64,000 nucleotides of DNA, taken from Diatrype stigma. Lineage: Eukaryota; Ascomycota; Sordariomycetes; Xylariales; Diatrypaceae. The stretch covers positions 124,001-188,000 of the forward strand of contig JAKJXP020000032.1 in NCBI GenBank assembly GCA_022225965.2, read 5' to 3'. The notes beneath the pieces were generated by a model. The model made no database searches. It was given only the letters and a program-made list of their open reading frames with translations, and had not been told where the DNA came from. Shown here one piece after another: positions 1-10,701 of this stretch. The translations under genes and the position numbers were made by a program. The number at the start of each line of letters is the position of its first letter. Within the stretch, counting starts at the first letter, position 1.

Positions 1-287
1 ACACCCTTAGATACGTGCTAAGGAACCGCACCACCGGCGACACGTACCTCGTCATCCTCTTCACGCTGCACCTGCGCGAGGACGTCAACGAGGACGGCTC
101 CCTCAAGCCCGAGGCCCTCGAGGGCCTGCGCCAGAACGGCGGCAAGACCGAGGTCGTTGGGGAGGCTGGTAGTGGCAAGGTGGAGGAAAGCGACAGTAAG
201 GACAGCAAGGACTATGAGCAGGCCAGGGAGAAATTCGAGGGGCTGGATATCGGGAAGGGTGATGATGATGACGGGGGTGTTGATTAG
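1..287 (+). CDS. C-terminal end of an unidentified protein (5' partial)
   Basis: The frame is open from base 3 to the TAG at 285-287, so this is the last part of a gene entering from the left edge. The visible ~95 residues begin with a compact hydrophobic stretch (TGDTYLVILFTLHLRED) that looks like a beta strand or membrane-adjacent element. The rest is a very acidic, Lys/Asp/Glu-rich, probably disordered tail ending in a run of Asp and Gly. I do not recognise the family. Codon use is GC-rich at third positions, as in the other genes here, which supports real coding. No start or intron can be judged from this piece. Confidence 0.6.
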   Translation, partial: TLRYVLRNRTTGDTYLVILFTLHLREDVNEDGSLKPEALEGLRQNGGKTEVVGEAGSGKVEESDSKDSKDYEQAREKFEGLDIGKGDDDDGGVD

Positions 288-1904
288 GATTTATTGGGTA
301 TTCGCTCAGAGGATCGGTGTGTGAATGAACGAACGAATGACGATTAGGGCGGATGGGTTGGCTGGTATTTCAGGCCAATGGCGTGCTTCTGTATAGAAGT
401 TATATAACAAACGGTACGTTGCGGTAAATCTTGACGATTGCAAAATTCTCCAAGAGGTATCCTATGCTTCTATTGTAACCTGATTGCAGCTGTATACGAA
501 CTTCTCATGTCTAGCCGAGAACTGGGCGCCATGATACGTTGATACGCACTGTAGCCAAGTGGCCAGGGGACGAAGGTTGGAAATCATGTAGTAAGATCTA
601 TAGGATAACTTGACACCATCATTATTTGTGATTTCCCCAGGAGTCACTTCTGAGTTCAGGTGGCTATTTCTTGAATATATCATCTGTACCGACACATTAT
701 AAAGGCTGGGTGTCGTGACTCTCCTGGCAAGACAAAAATAGCTAGAGGAGCCATTTCCACCGTTCGCTGAACGAAAATACAGCCCTTGGTTTAATTTTTA
801 TGTTGCGTAAAGTATTCTATATATATACTGCAATGATGGGTAAGTAATATGAGTGGTGATGCATCGGGCACTATTCCCATCTGTCCCTATACCTGGAGGC
901 AAACCCCCTTTACGTTGTGCACGGACCTATATCTGTAGCTAAACTGACACATGCTTAGCCGACCCTCAGATATCTGAGTCACAACTATAGCGAAGTATTA
1001 ATTGACAGAGCCTGATATGAGCACCTTCACATAACTGGCACAGATCTGACATAGTCAGAGAGAAACTCTCATCTGCAAGGACAAATGTGACTGATCACCA
1101 GTCAATATTGATGTCAGCGACCACAGTCCAGATGGTATACTCTACTTGGGATAAAGTTCCCCAGTACCATAACAGGGGGAACGTTATTATTATTGAGGAT
1201 CAGGTTGTGAGCAGCTAGCCAATGTTAGTAAATCTGGAGATGGCATCTGGTATGTGCCGGCGGTTCTTCATAACAATGGGTATTTCCTACTCCGACGGCC
1301 ATACGATAATATAACACACGAATATAACCCATGTTATCTGTCCAGGCTATTGCTTCGAGCGGACCAATTCGAGAAATCCATCTTGTCCCAAGAATCGTAT
1401 TATATCAACTTTGGACAAACTTAAACAAAATCCCCGAGGTAACGAGCCATTGAAAACCGGTAAATACTAAAGCTGTTCCGAAAAGGACACATTTTGAGTA
1501 ATTAGTACCTTGTCTGATTATGATCCGAAGAACATCCTACAACTAGTTCTACATCTCAACCCTATGTTTTGAGTTCACCGGCGGGCCTGAGCGCCACTCG
1601 TCTCGAAACGCACCGCAGAGTTAGCTACCCGCTGACCAGAAGTATATCTGTGGCCAGCTTTACCATCTCAGAATCATTGGTGCGGAAATACGGTTCTATA
1701 GTGTGTAACCCGTAGTCTTCGGGCAGAATATCTTTCTTCGCTCGCTCGGTTGCTCGCCTCTCCCCTCTCCAAACTCGCTACATCATTTTCCAAGCAAAGT
1801 GACTAACATTCACCGCACTCAAACACCGACCAAACATCATTCATCTGCTGTTACGACTGTCAAGATCAAGTTCAAGAACACCATAAATATCAAATCACAT
1901 CACC
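288..1904. other. Intergenic region, no gene seen
   Basis: About 1.6 kb of AT-balanced sequence with many stops in all frames. The last ~150 bases before 1905 are pyrimidine-rich, with repeated ctcgctcg-like and CA-rich tracts typical of a fungal promoter and 5' leader. I see no RNA gene or repeat. Confidence 0.5.
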
Positions 1905-2801
1905 ATGGCACCCATAGACTGGATGATCCCGGCTCACATGGCCCATCCTATGTACGGCCAGTACGCTCAACATCAAGTGCACAACGCCACCACCGTCCAC
2001 GACCCGCGGGGCTCGTTCATCGCCCCCACCATTACACGAGGCAAGAACATGTTCGGCGCGCTCAGCAATGCAATCACCAGAAGCTGGGCACAAGGCCAGT
2101 ACTGGCACCAGCACCCGGGCCTCCCCCTCGTCGCGCGCGGGAGCGAGCCGCTCACGCCCACGCCCACCACCAGCCCGTTCTTCTTCGCCAAGGAGAGGGG
2201 CCCGAGCACCAAGCCCGTGATCATCCTGCTCAGCATCCTGGCCCTGGGCGTCATGCTCTACATCTTCTTCCTCGACGTGTACCGGAAGACCCCCATCCTC
2301 CAGCGGATCGCGGCCGGGACCTGCCACGGCGTCAGCAACGCCTTCTGGGCCGTCGCTCACCCGAAGATGATTTTCCACCGCAGCCACCACGGCAAGCACG
2401 TCACGGCGGCGGCAGCGGCGACTTGTGCACCACCACAACGAACACAATCACCAAGAACAGCCGATTCCGCTGAGATGGGTCAGGCTGCCGGCTTTGGCTC
2501 CAGCAGTGGCACTGTGACTCCTAGCAGCAATGGAAATGGAAATGGCAATGCAAATAGCAATGGAAACGGAAACAGAAACGAGAACGGCAAAGAGAACGGA
2601 AAGGGCAAAGAGCACGCCTTGCCCCCCGTCGTGACTGTGCCTCAGCCTGCTGCACGTCCCATGGTTCATGGCGATGGCGGCGGCGATGACGGACAGTGTT
2701 GCCTCGCGGCACCTCAGCTGCCCCCGCTGCCCTCGTACCACTCCACCCCGGCAGCGGGTAGTACCCAAAACGGCGGGGAGGGTCCAAGCAGCCTGCACTA
2801 G
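1905..2801 (+). CDS. Hypothetical single-pass membrane protein with Asn/Gly-rich tail
   Basis: Uninterrupted 298-residue ORF. The start has a strong fungal context (cacc before ATGGC). The N-terminal ~100 residues are His/Met/Pro-rich. One clear transmembrane helix lies near residues 108-130 (VIILLSILALGVMLYIFFL), followed by basic residues. The second half is low-complexity: an (NG)n/NGN tract near residues 205-235 encoded by degenerate AATGGA-like hexamers (about 2525-2610), then Pro/Gly-rich sequence. No signal peptide or catalytic motif is visible. Family unknown. The single helix with disordered flanks suggests a membrane anchor or scaffold rather than an enzyme, but that is inference. 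Overlapping ORFs on both strands here are shadows. Confidence 0.7.
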   Translation: MAPIDWMIPAHMAHPMYGQYAQHQVHNATTVHDPRGSFIAPTITRGKNMFGALSNAITRSWAQGQYWHQHPGLPLVARGSEPLTPTPTTSPFFFAKERGPSTKPVIILLSILALGVMLYIFFLDVYRKTPILQRIAAGTCHGVSNAFWAVAHPKMIFHRSHHGKHVTAAAAATCAPPQRTQSPRTADSAEMGQAAGFGSSSGTVTPSSNGNGNGNANSNGNGNRNENGKENGKGKEHALPPVVTVPQPAARPMVHGDGGGDDGQCCLAAPQLPPLPSYHSTPAAGSTQNGGEGPSSLH

Positions 2802-3500
2802 ATCTGTCCCGTGCTTGGCGCTCGATTCTAAGGTTGTGCTTTCGAGGATGGCCGGGCGATGAGGAGGCAAGCTGGGTTGGTTTGCTTAAGGTTTGGAGAG
2901 CTTTGGCGTTTGGTATACAGGGATTGTTTAGTGGAGTTGTGGTGGAGAAAGGGGGCATCGTTCGTTCTTGCTAAGATTGCGGGTGGTGGCGGCTTGAAGA
3001 AACTATAAATACATCTTTGGGAGGGTTTAGAGTTCGGGTTTGGCGCATAGCCGTCTCGTGTTTTGTATTCAAGGAGCTACTTGAGGAGTAGTCGCATGGA
3101 GTAGTCGCATGGGGGTGGATAGTAGACTCGTTTCATTATTCTTCATCAGTCTAACGTTTCAATGCTTTCTTCTTTGCCCTCCAGAACAGAACCTGCGTGA
3201 CAAGGATAGTGAGTTGACCGCGAGAGGATATCAATCTCGACCCATGAACATAGAATAATGGTCATGTAGCGACAGGCTCTGCTTACGAAGGTTTTGTCTG
3301 AATAGGAGTTATACGTAGAGCTATAGCTAGACCTCCAAGAACCACCTTACCGGCAACCCCACAAAAGGGGGAGCCGCTTCGTTAGCTATATAGAGAGACA
3401 TCCATGAGCACCACATCGCCTTGCAAAGCTGGTAGATAGTACAATATGCGATATGATATTTCATTGCTGCAAGACATGTCCAGGAATCCACCTGATACTT
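2802..3500. other. Intergenic region between convergent genes
   Basis: This holds the 3' ends of the Asn-rich protein gene (plus) and the P450 gene (minus). It is AT-rich with a short direct repeat (gagtagtcgcatg, twice near 3085-3110). No gene seen. Confidence 0.45.
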
Positions 3501-5546
3501 TCATCTAACTCTACGCCGTATTCTCATCGGCACTTTGCCAGCTGGGTGCGACATGCCGCCGCCAAACCCCTTGAGCGTGAAGTCCTCCTGCACATCCCGA
3601 CCCCCCTCGAGTATCTCGCAGTCAAACAGGCTTATCATCAAGGCGGTGGTCAGCAATATCTGGCGCTTGGCAAAGTGCCGACCGGGACATTGTCGCGGCC
3701 CGCCACCGTAGGGGATCCACGACCCTTCGAGCTCTTTCGTCGAAAATGTTGGCGTAGAAGTAGAAGCGGTAGCATCGTTGTTTGGCGGATATTTGAGGAA
3801 TCTCCCAATCCAGAACTGGTCGAGAGGATGCTCGTTCTCCCAGCCGGTGCTCCATGCTTCGCGGTCCATGTGTGCGACCGTTGTCGGCGTGACGACGACC
3901 TTTCGCCTTGGTATGACCCAGTCTCGGATGTTCAGGTCAGCCCTGTCTGGCATCCTGATGACGTAAAAGTGCATCCGGAGGCGCAGCGTCTCGGCGTAGA
4001 CGGCTTGGAGAACAGGCAAGCGAAGCAATTGATCAACATCAAACCGTATCCGGCCCTCTGCACCTAGGCGCGCGCAGGCATCAACCTCGGCCCTCACGCT
4101 GGCGAGCAGCTCGGGGTCTCGATATATCTCAAAGATGGTCCAGGATGTCGCGGTAATGGAATTTCTCGCTCTGTATTACATGAGGAATCAGTTGTAGGCC
4201 ATCTAGGACACCCCGAACTTCGGGATACAGGCGCTATAGCTTACGCCCATATAGCTCCAAAGTCCTCGGACGCGATCGCAGTGTGGTCGAAACCGTCCAT
4301 TTCGAGGAACATTGCCTGCCTCTCCCGGAAGAAGCTGCTCCCCCAGAACGGGTCATCGCCGTCAGAATCGAGGGCCGAGTCGCTGTAGTGGTCTCGGGCG
4401 TGCTGCTGCCACACCTTCACGGCGTCCAACACCCTTCGTCGGGCTGCGTAGGCCCTCGGGGCGAGAAACCAAGGAATACCTGTGGGTGAGCGAAAAAATC
4501 AGGATCAACAGACGGCCAAAAAGTAAGAAGCTTGATGTGCGCTATCCAATGCCACACACACGCACCTTGGAGATACGTCTGTAAGTTACGGTCAAAGTCC
4601 CAGTAATCCTGCAGGAAGTGCGGGTTCAGGCGCAAGAGGTACGGGCCGCAAAGCGCATTGACGATGGAGACGGTGGCCTCGTCTCCGACAACCTTCATCA
4701 GGTCCGCACGATAGTCCCAGTCATCACCGTCGCCGTCGCCGTCGCCGGACCCGAGCCGATCATGCAACTCATACAGCTGCGTCGTGATGTTATCGGCGAA
4801 CCGATTCCAGAAAGGCAAGAGCCCCTTGCCCTCCAGAAACCGGATCAGCGACTGGTACACGCGGTAGTCGATGCGATTGCGGGGGTCGACTGTGCTGCCC
4901 GGGTGCGGCGTGTGGCCGCCGCCCGAGTCGTCCCTGTCGTACAGGCGCAGCGCTTTGGCCGGCAGGCCGAACGCGTACCCCAGCGCGAACTTGACGAACG
5001 GGATGGAGGTGCACGCCCCGGAAGCCTTGAAGAGGGCCTTGACGTTCTCCGCCCCGCGGAGGACGTAGAACTCCTGCGCGAGGATCTTGACACGGGTCGG
5101 GTGCGGGCTCTGGAAGAAGTTGCTGCGATAAGAAAGTCAGCGTCGCGGCTACACATACAGACTCCCTACTGGTATAGGTAGGCATGGCAGGGTACGGGGA
5201 GGTATGTGGCTGCCTACTTGGGGGCCGAGACGAAGGCTCTCGGTTTCCACAGGTACGTAATCGGCAAGCTGCCCAATAGCGGGAAGAAATAGGGGAAGGT
5301 CAAGGGGGCGCATTGAGCATTGCCATGCTTCTTGTACGCTGCGAAGCTGTCACGCTGGGCGGTATACCGGCGCCAGAGCACAGCGATCAGAAGCAGAGAA
5401 AGGGCCCCCAGGTTGGGTACGCTTAGTCGGAGAAGTTGACTGAACATTGCTTCGACCAATCTATGGGTTTCATGTATAATCGCGACAAATCCTTGCATAA
5501 ACGCGTTCATTCGTCTTTGATAGAGACGATAGAGAAGGAGGATCAT
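3501..5546 (-). CDS. Cytochrome P450 (CYP7/CYP8-like fold)
   Basis: Four exons on the minus strand: 5218-5546, 4566-5122, 4245-4479 and 3501-4170. Introns are 95, 86 and 74 bp, all GT-AG, and the exons sum to 1791 bp (596 aa). There is an N-terminal membrane anchor (about residues 40-60, GALSLLLIAVLW). The K-helix ExxR is ETLR (434-437). The heme loop is YGGGPRQCPGRHFA with the cysteine ligand at about 535. The I-helix reads ARNSITATSW, without the usual acidic-Thr pair. That pattern, and GGGPRxCPGR, occur in CYP7/CYP8-related fungal P450s (sterol 7-alpha-hydroxylase or isomerase-like). It is an ER monooxygenase needing a reductase; the substrate is unknown. A Gly-Asp repeat encoded by gtcgcc units (about 4727-4747) sits in the middle. 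The start could instead be the second Met, 12 residues downstream. Confidence 0.93.
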
Positions 5547-6400
5547 AGGTTAGAATCCGTTAGATTTCGATGTCGTATCGTAAGTTGAGACCGTTGAGCT
5601 AGGCTGGCTTGGTGCCAAGGCCGGTGCTATTATTAGCCCGGGACTGGCCTCCTTTTATAGAAATGTCTAGGGTATCACGGCAGTTCCAAGACACAAGATA
5701 AGAGTTAAGGTAGTATTCGTTATATCTAGATAGGAAGGGTCTCCCCATTGATTGGAGGTGGTTGTGTGATGAAAATAAAGAGACTCAAAATAAATGGGAG
5801 AATACCTACCCCGCCACCCCGTGCACTTCAGAAGAGACACCGGGCTTAGGTAAGTACAGTTGTTGTGCCACCCCTGTGGTGACCAGTCGTCCCACCTAGG
5901 GCCAGGCTGTGACACTCACAATGTAAGCAGTTGAATGTAAGACACTCAGGTAGTTAAGGGGCCATGTTTAGGCCATACTTATTTCACTTCCAGAGCTGAT
6001 ATCGCCGACTATTGCGTTATAACGGCAACAAGCGCCCCCCCTCCCCCCAAAGACAACTTGGGATATACACAGATTTAGTTGGGTGGTTATTGGTGTCCCC
6101 CCTCCATGAAACTTAAAGATAGCAAGTTGGTACAATAGCAAATCTAGAACCTGGCGAGTTGCCCCTGGTTGAAGCTCGCATCAGCCTTGTCTATGTGAGT
6201 TAATGTATGGTTACCTAACCCCAGGCGGCCCCAATGACTAGAGTATGAGAGGAGAACATGCTATAGCCAGGCACGTCGGCTTGTCACACACGCAAGTGAG
6301 TATTTAAGACCCATGGTCCCCCAGAACCACCTGTTTAGGTTCAATCCCCTTCAGAAGCCATCGCCACGACTCGAGACAGTAGTTCAAATACGCTAAATAC
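5547..6400. other. Divergent intergenic region of P450 and rhodopsin-like genes
   Basis: Shared upstream region of two divergent genes. It contains a C-rich tract (about 6033-6051, two runs of six or more C) and a TATA-like stretch (about 6300). No ORF with coding character was found. Confidence 0.45.
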
Positions 6401-7862
6401 ATGGGAAACATGTCTAACGTTACATATCTGGACCCCGAAGAGGCTACTAGACTCATCGAGTCGTCTGCCCAAATTGAGATGCATACCTTCCAAGTAACAG
6501 AGCCCCTTTCCCTATTATCTCTCTTTTACTTTTCGTCTCTGAACTAGGCTGACGTCCATATAGGTGGGCATCGGGGTGTTGACAGGCCTAGCACTATGCT
6601 GCTTCGTCGCGCGAATGGTCATACGACTCACGTACCAGAAGGCTCTGCGGCTAGACGATGCATTCCTGATCCTTGCCGCTGCCTGTCTATGCGTCGCTAC
6701 CGGCATCTTGTACCACATCTGCTACTTCCTTTACCTGCACTCTGCCGCCTTACTCGCTCCGCAAGTGCTTCCCTACGTCCTGGCCAACTACGGCGAGCTT
6801 CTCTCGCTGCAGAAGAAAGTGTATCCGTTCCTGGCCATGATATGGACGACGACGTTCGCTGTAAAAGGCTGCTTCCTCGCATTCATGCGCCCGCTCGTTT
6901 GGCACATCTCGCGAGCAGTGAACCGGTATTACTGGTTTATTGTGGTATTCTGCGTCATGTCATGGGCGTTCGTCATGGTAGATCCTTTCATCATATGCCC
7001 GTATTTCGGGGAGGACGCAGGTCAGTATCACCATTCGTCTTGGCTAACAGGCTTACAATCAGACTAACCCTGCACCCTAGTGAAATGCTTTAGTTCTACT
7101 GTGGACGGAGGAAAGACAGTCGGGCTCACTGCACTCGTGACGGTCTTAGACATACTTTCTGATCTAATGGGTACGTTTAGTTGTCTTCTGCCTTCCTCGC
7201 TAGCCAAATCCTTGCCAATGGAAGCTCACACCAGGCTAGTCGTTAGTCTTCCCATCATCATCCTACGGGGCTCCTTCCTCAGCCGATCCACCAAGATTGG
7301 TTTGGCCATCTTCCTCTGCCTCTCCATTTTCATGGCAATCTGCGCCGCTGTCAGGATGGCCGGATTCTACTACAAGGGGTTAGAGGATGACGTATGGGAA
7401 TTCTTCTGGCAGCATATCGAAGGTGATGTCGCGGTCATGATGGCATCCATCACGGCATTTCGGACGCTATTCGTCAAGCAGACAAGCACAGGCAATGGCA
7501 ATGGCAATGGCAACAACGCCGCGCAGGAAGAGACAATACCTCTCAGTCCCATGGAAAGCCTTTGGAACCGGCTCTGGAGGCGATTCCAATCACTGGCTCG
7601 AGCACAGCCTGACGAGAAACCCACCACCATGGCCCCGAATCGTCCATTACTCAAGCTCCCCAAGATACCATCCCCCGTCTTCACAGGCGTGCGAACTTTC
7701 ATTCGTGGAAGTAACCGGACTGACGCGAGTGCTGCTACATTTGTTACCTTGGAATCCGTGTCGGATGCTACCGAGGCAGACTACCACGCCGCTCTCAAAA
7801 CGCAGACAAGAGCGGCCAGCGGGAACACCTCTACAAAGGGCCAATCTCGAAGTTATTCTTGA
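6401..7862 (+). CDS. Fungal rhodopsin-domain integral membrane protein (Pth11-like, no CFEM)
   Basis: Four exons: 6401-6493, 6564-7020, 7081-7170 and 7240-7862. They sum to 1263 bp (420 aa) with GT-AG introns of 60-70 bp. The protein has about seven hydrophobic helices. Family landmarks are a LRLDDAFLILA segment after the first loop, a Lys/Tyr-rich stretch before a long helix (WTTTFAVKGCFLAFMRPL), and SDLMVVSLPIIIL, all typical of the fungal rhodopsin-like domain in Pth11-related putative GPCRs. No N-terminal CFEM domain is present. The cytosolic C-terminal tail (~170 aa) is Ser/Thr-rich and holds a short GNGNGN tract encoded by ggcaat repeats (7491-7513). The ATG at 6401 is followed by another at 6410; either may be used. 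Likely a plasma membrane sensor or an orphan; ligand unknown. Confidence 0.9.
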
Positions 7863-10506
7863 TAGAAGATAGGGTGACGACCGAGTGACCACCTCGCCCT
7901 TGACAACTTGAGATGTAGTGGGAACGATTGGCCGTATTCATTTAACGAGGAATCCCCATTTGTAGCGTGAGCTACGCCTGTACGTGCGATGTCGAGGTGG
8001 CTTGTGGTGGTCATATTAGTTCGTAGTGGCGGTTGCTTCGCTGATGAGGACATGTCCCAGGATTGGGATCAGAGGTTTCCAAGTCTGAGATCGATCATTT
8101 ATGTTGGTAGGGAGCGAGGATGAGTCGTGCTTGGGTTGCTGTGATCATTGGGACCAAGTGAATCAAACGGAATGAACCCTCTCTAAATTCATATTTCCTA
8201 GCTACGCAGTATGAAGTCACTTTCATATTAAGCAAAAGCCAGGAATAAATGTGAAATAACAAGAAGGCCGTTGACACGACATGTCGGTCTACGGTGCAGC
8301 ATTAGTCTAGTTAGTAAGGGAATGCTCATATAGGGGGGCTTGCATAATAGACCAAGGCAATAGCGCGTAGATGAGCAAATTGAACCAATGAGAAGCGCGA
8401 ACCACATAGCATATCGCCGCAATAGGAAATCAAACTTAGCACGGACCTTGCTTACATAAGATATTCAACGACCTTAACCATGAATGGCTTCACGAAGATC
8501 AAGTTGACAGAAGCACTGGTTACGAATCAAATGAATTCGGAGTGCTCTTGAACTCAAAGGACCAAGAGAAATGCAGATATCATCAATCGGATCAAGTCAG
8601 AAATCAGACGACTTAGTCAAACATTTCCTACTTGTTGCCAGAAGATGAGTTATTGATAACAACTACTTCCTATTCATCATCTCTGACATGATGTTACATA
8701 AACGGGCGAACGCAATACTATAGTATGACATTTGAGTTATTCGAATTGAGAACGGGGCATACAGTAGAAAGTGGTGTTTGTATGACTACATACGAGGACT
8801 ACATACGAGCTCCCTGAGCTAAAGCCAGAGGAGCAGAGCTAAAGCTAGAGGAGCAAAGCTAAATCCAGAGCAATGAGTTATATACAAGAGTGATCCTAGC
8901 CCCAATCTCTGAAGGGAGCCGCTGACTTGAAACACATAGCTGGCTATGCGCTTCTCCGAGTGGTGTTGGAGCTTCATTGATGCCTTGCTTTGTAACTGCA
9001 TCTTCGAGGAATCCAGCTTCATCCCAAGCTTCTTCCAGCAAGGCAGTAACTTGTTCATCCGTATATATGCAATCCACCACATAGTTCGATCTCGGCCGTC
9101 TGAGCCCGCGTAATCATCGGACATCTCAAATATGCCCTCATAATCAGAGCTCTTCGCACGCCCTTCGTTCGTTCCAAGTAAGACGGTATTCTGAGGTGTT
9201 GAAGACATTCTCAAGCAAGACAAACTTGGGCCTGATCCAACCTCACATAGTTTAGCATAGCGAAGGATGCGCCAGAGGATGTTCCCTGGTCCTTGAGTGT
9301 CCGCAGGTAGCCATCTTCTATGGTGACAGATAACCCTCGTATACAGCGCTCTGCCAGAGCTCTTTGAGGAAGAAAGCGAGGAAAGAAGCCATGGGAAGGA
9401 AGGGGGCAGAGCACACCAGCGTATAAAAGGTTTGTGCCCAGAGACCCCTCACTTCTGACCTGTCATATCTTCCAATCACTTCGTCACGGCTGTGACAAGG
9501 GTCTTTATATGATGCTTATCAGCATCAGTCTAGAGATTAACCTTGAAGTGGTAATCTGCCTATGATGCTGTCGTAGTGGCTATAGTATAGCCAAAGCATA
9601 GCAAAGGCAATAGCCAAAGCCATCTTGACGAGGGTATAATGATGTATCTAGATGATATTAGAAAGGCGATAACTGATGAATCGAGCCGAAAGTACATACC
9701 ACGACGTAGACCGGATGAAATAGCCAAAGCAATAGCAACAGCCAAAGCAATCATAATGGTGTAGCGGCGTACCTAAAAGGCATTAGAACGGTAATGACTA
9801 AGGAATAGGGGGAAGATGATACATACCACTACGTGGACGGCACTACGTGGAAGGGAAGAAATAGCCAAAGCAATAGCAATAGCAATAGCAAAAGGACATG
9901 ATCGAATAGTGACTAGACAGATACATGATCCAAGTCTTGTTCTTGAATAGAAAGAAGCCATATTGCTGAAATTGCATGCTGGGGCGCACCACCCTCTTGA
10001 ACTCCTGGGGGTCTTCGACCTCACCCCGCTCCCTGAGAGTAAGATTCGAAAGTCGGGACTTAGGGTAGTAGGCTGTCACACCCACAAAGACTAAGCCCAC
10101 AACTTCCGGGCACCTTCCGGGCGGGGCGCACGGGATAGCCAGTAGCAAAGCGTGGGAGGGGGGGCGGCTGGTGGTTGGGGTTGGCCAAAGGCACAACACC
10201 ATTGCGGCCGTCCCAGCGTATGGGGATCCATAGACCAGTGATGTGATGTGGGCTTCGATGTAAACTAGAAAGTGAAAGCCAGCTCGGCACCTCAAGCAAC
10301 GCACAAACAAAGACGTGCAACCGACATGTAAACCTTTCCATTCCCATGTGCGTGGCAATGTGCATCAATCCAAGCCCACCATCTCGGTGCAATGGATTGG
10401 TTGGACGACGCGCTTGCGCTGTCTTTTCTCTCTGCGGCCAGAGACGAGAAAACCTTTCCCCAGGCTTGGCAGAGCTTTCCGCGGGTCTAATAGTTCTCTG
10501 GCCTCT
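7863..10506. other. Gene-poor region with degenerate ORFs and AGC-A-rich repeats
   Basis: No intact gene could be assembled. On the minus strand, 8819-9414 and 9843-10358 hold coding-like fragments (for example LLEEAWDEAGFLEDAV near 9010-9060 and GEVEDPQEFKRVVRP near 9990-10030) in shifting frames. They read like remnants of genes. Short repeats with AGCCAAAGCAATAGC cores occur at about 9590-9620, 9720-9752 and 9861-9894. Confidence 0.4.
9861..9894. repeat. AGCAAT hexamer repeat
   Basis: Three to four near-perfect copies of the hexamer agcaat, preceded by agccaa. Related copies lie at about 9590, 9720 and 13330, and looser AGCNA-rich runs occur across 8.8-17.2 kb. Confidence 0.75.
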
Positions 10507-10701
10507 TCACGCCTTTGAAGCGAAAGCGAGGTGGAGAGCGAAGTAAAGAGCGAGGTATGCGTAATATTTGAGCCACAGGCCGATTTGGTCCCAAGGGGCG
10601 AGGATGTCGAACAGGCGCCGATAATCCGCCTTCGGCACCGTGGGCCAGTCCTTGATTCTTAAGCCTTGCTCACAGGAGGCCTTGCTCCCTGGCATTTCCA
10701 C
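10507..10701 (-). pseudogene. Eroded paralogue of the C-terminal module of the 13.1-kb ORF
   Basis: The 64-residue reading frame contains VPKADYRRLFDILAPWDQ. This closely matches VPKANYCCLFEILAPYDQ near the end of the minus-strand ORF at 13124-13732. The DNA also aligns (about 10600-10690 against 13160-13250, sharing cgccttcggcaccg). The surroundings do not carry the rest of the protein, so this is most likely a duplicated, broken copy. Protein family not recognised. Confidence 0.5.

Noticed and set aside
3453..4067. 204-aa plus-strand ORF
   Set aside because: Antisense shadow of the last P450 exon, which has the heme motif on the other strand.
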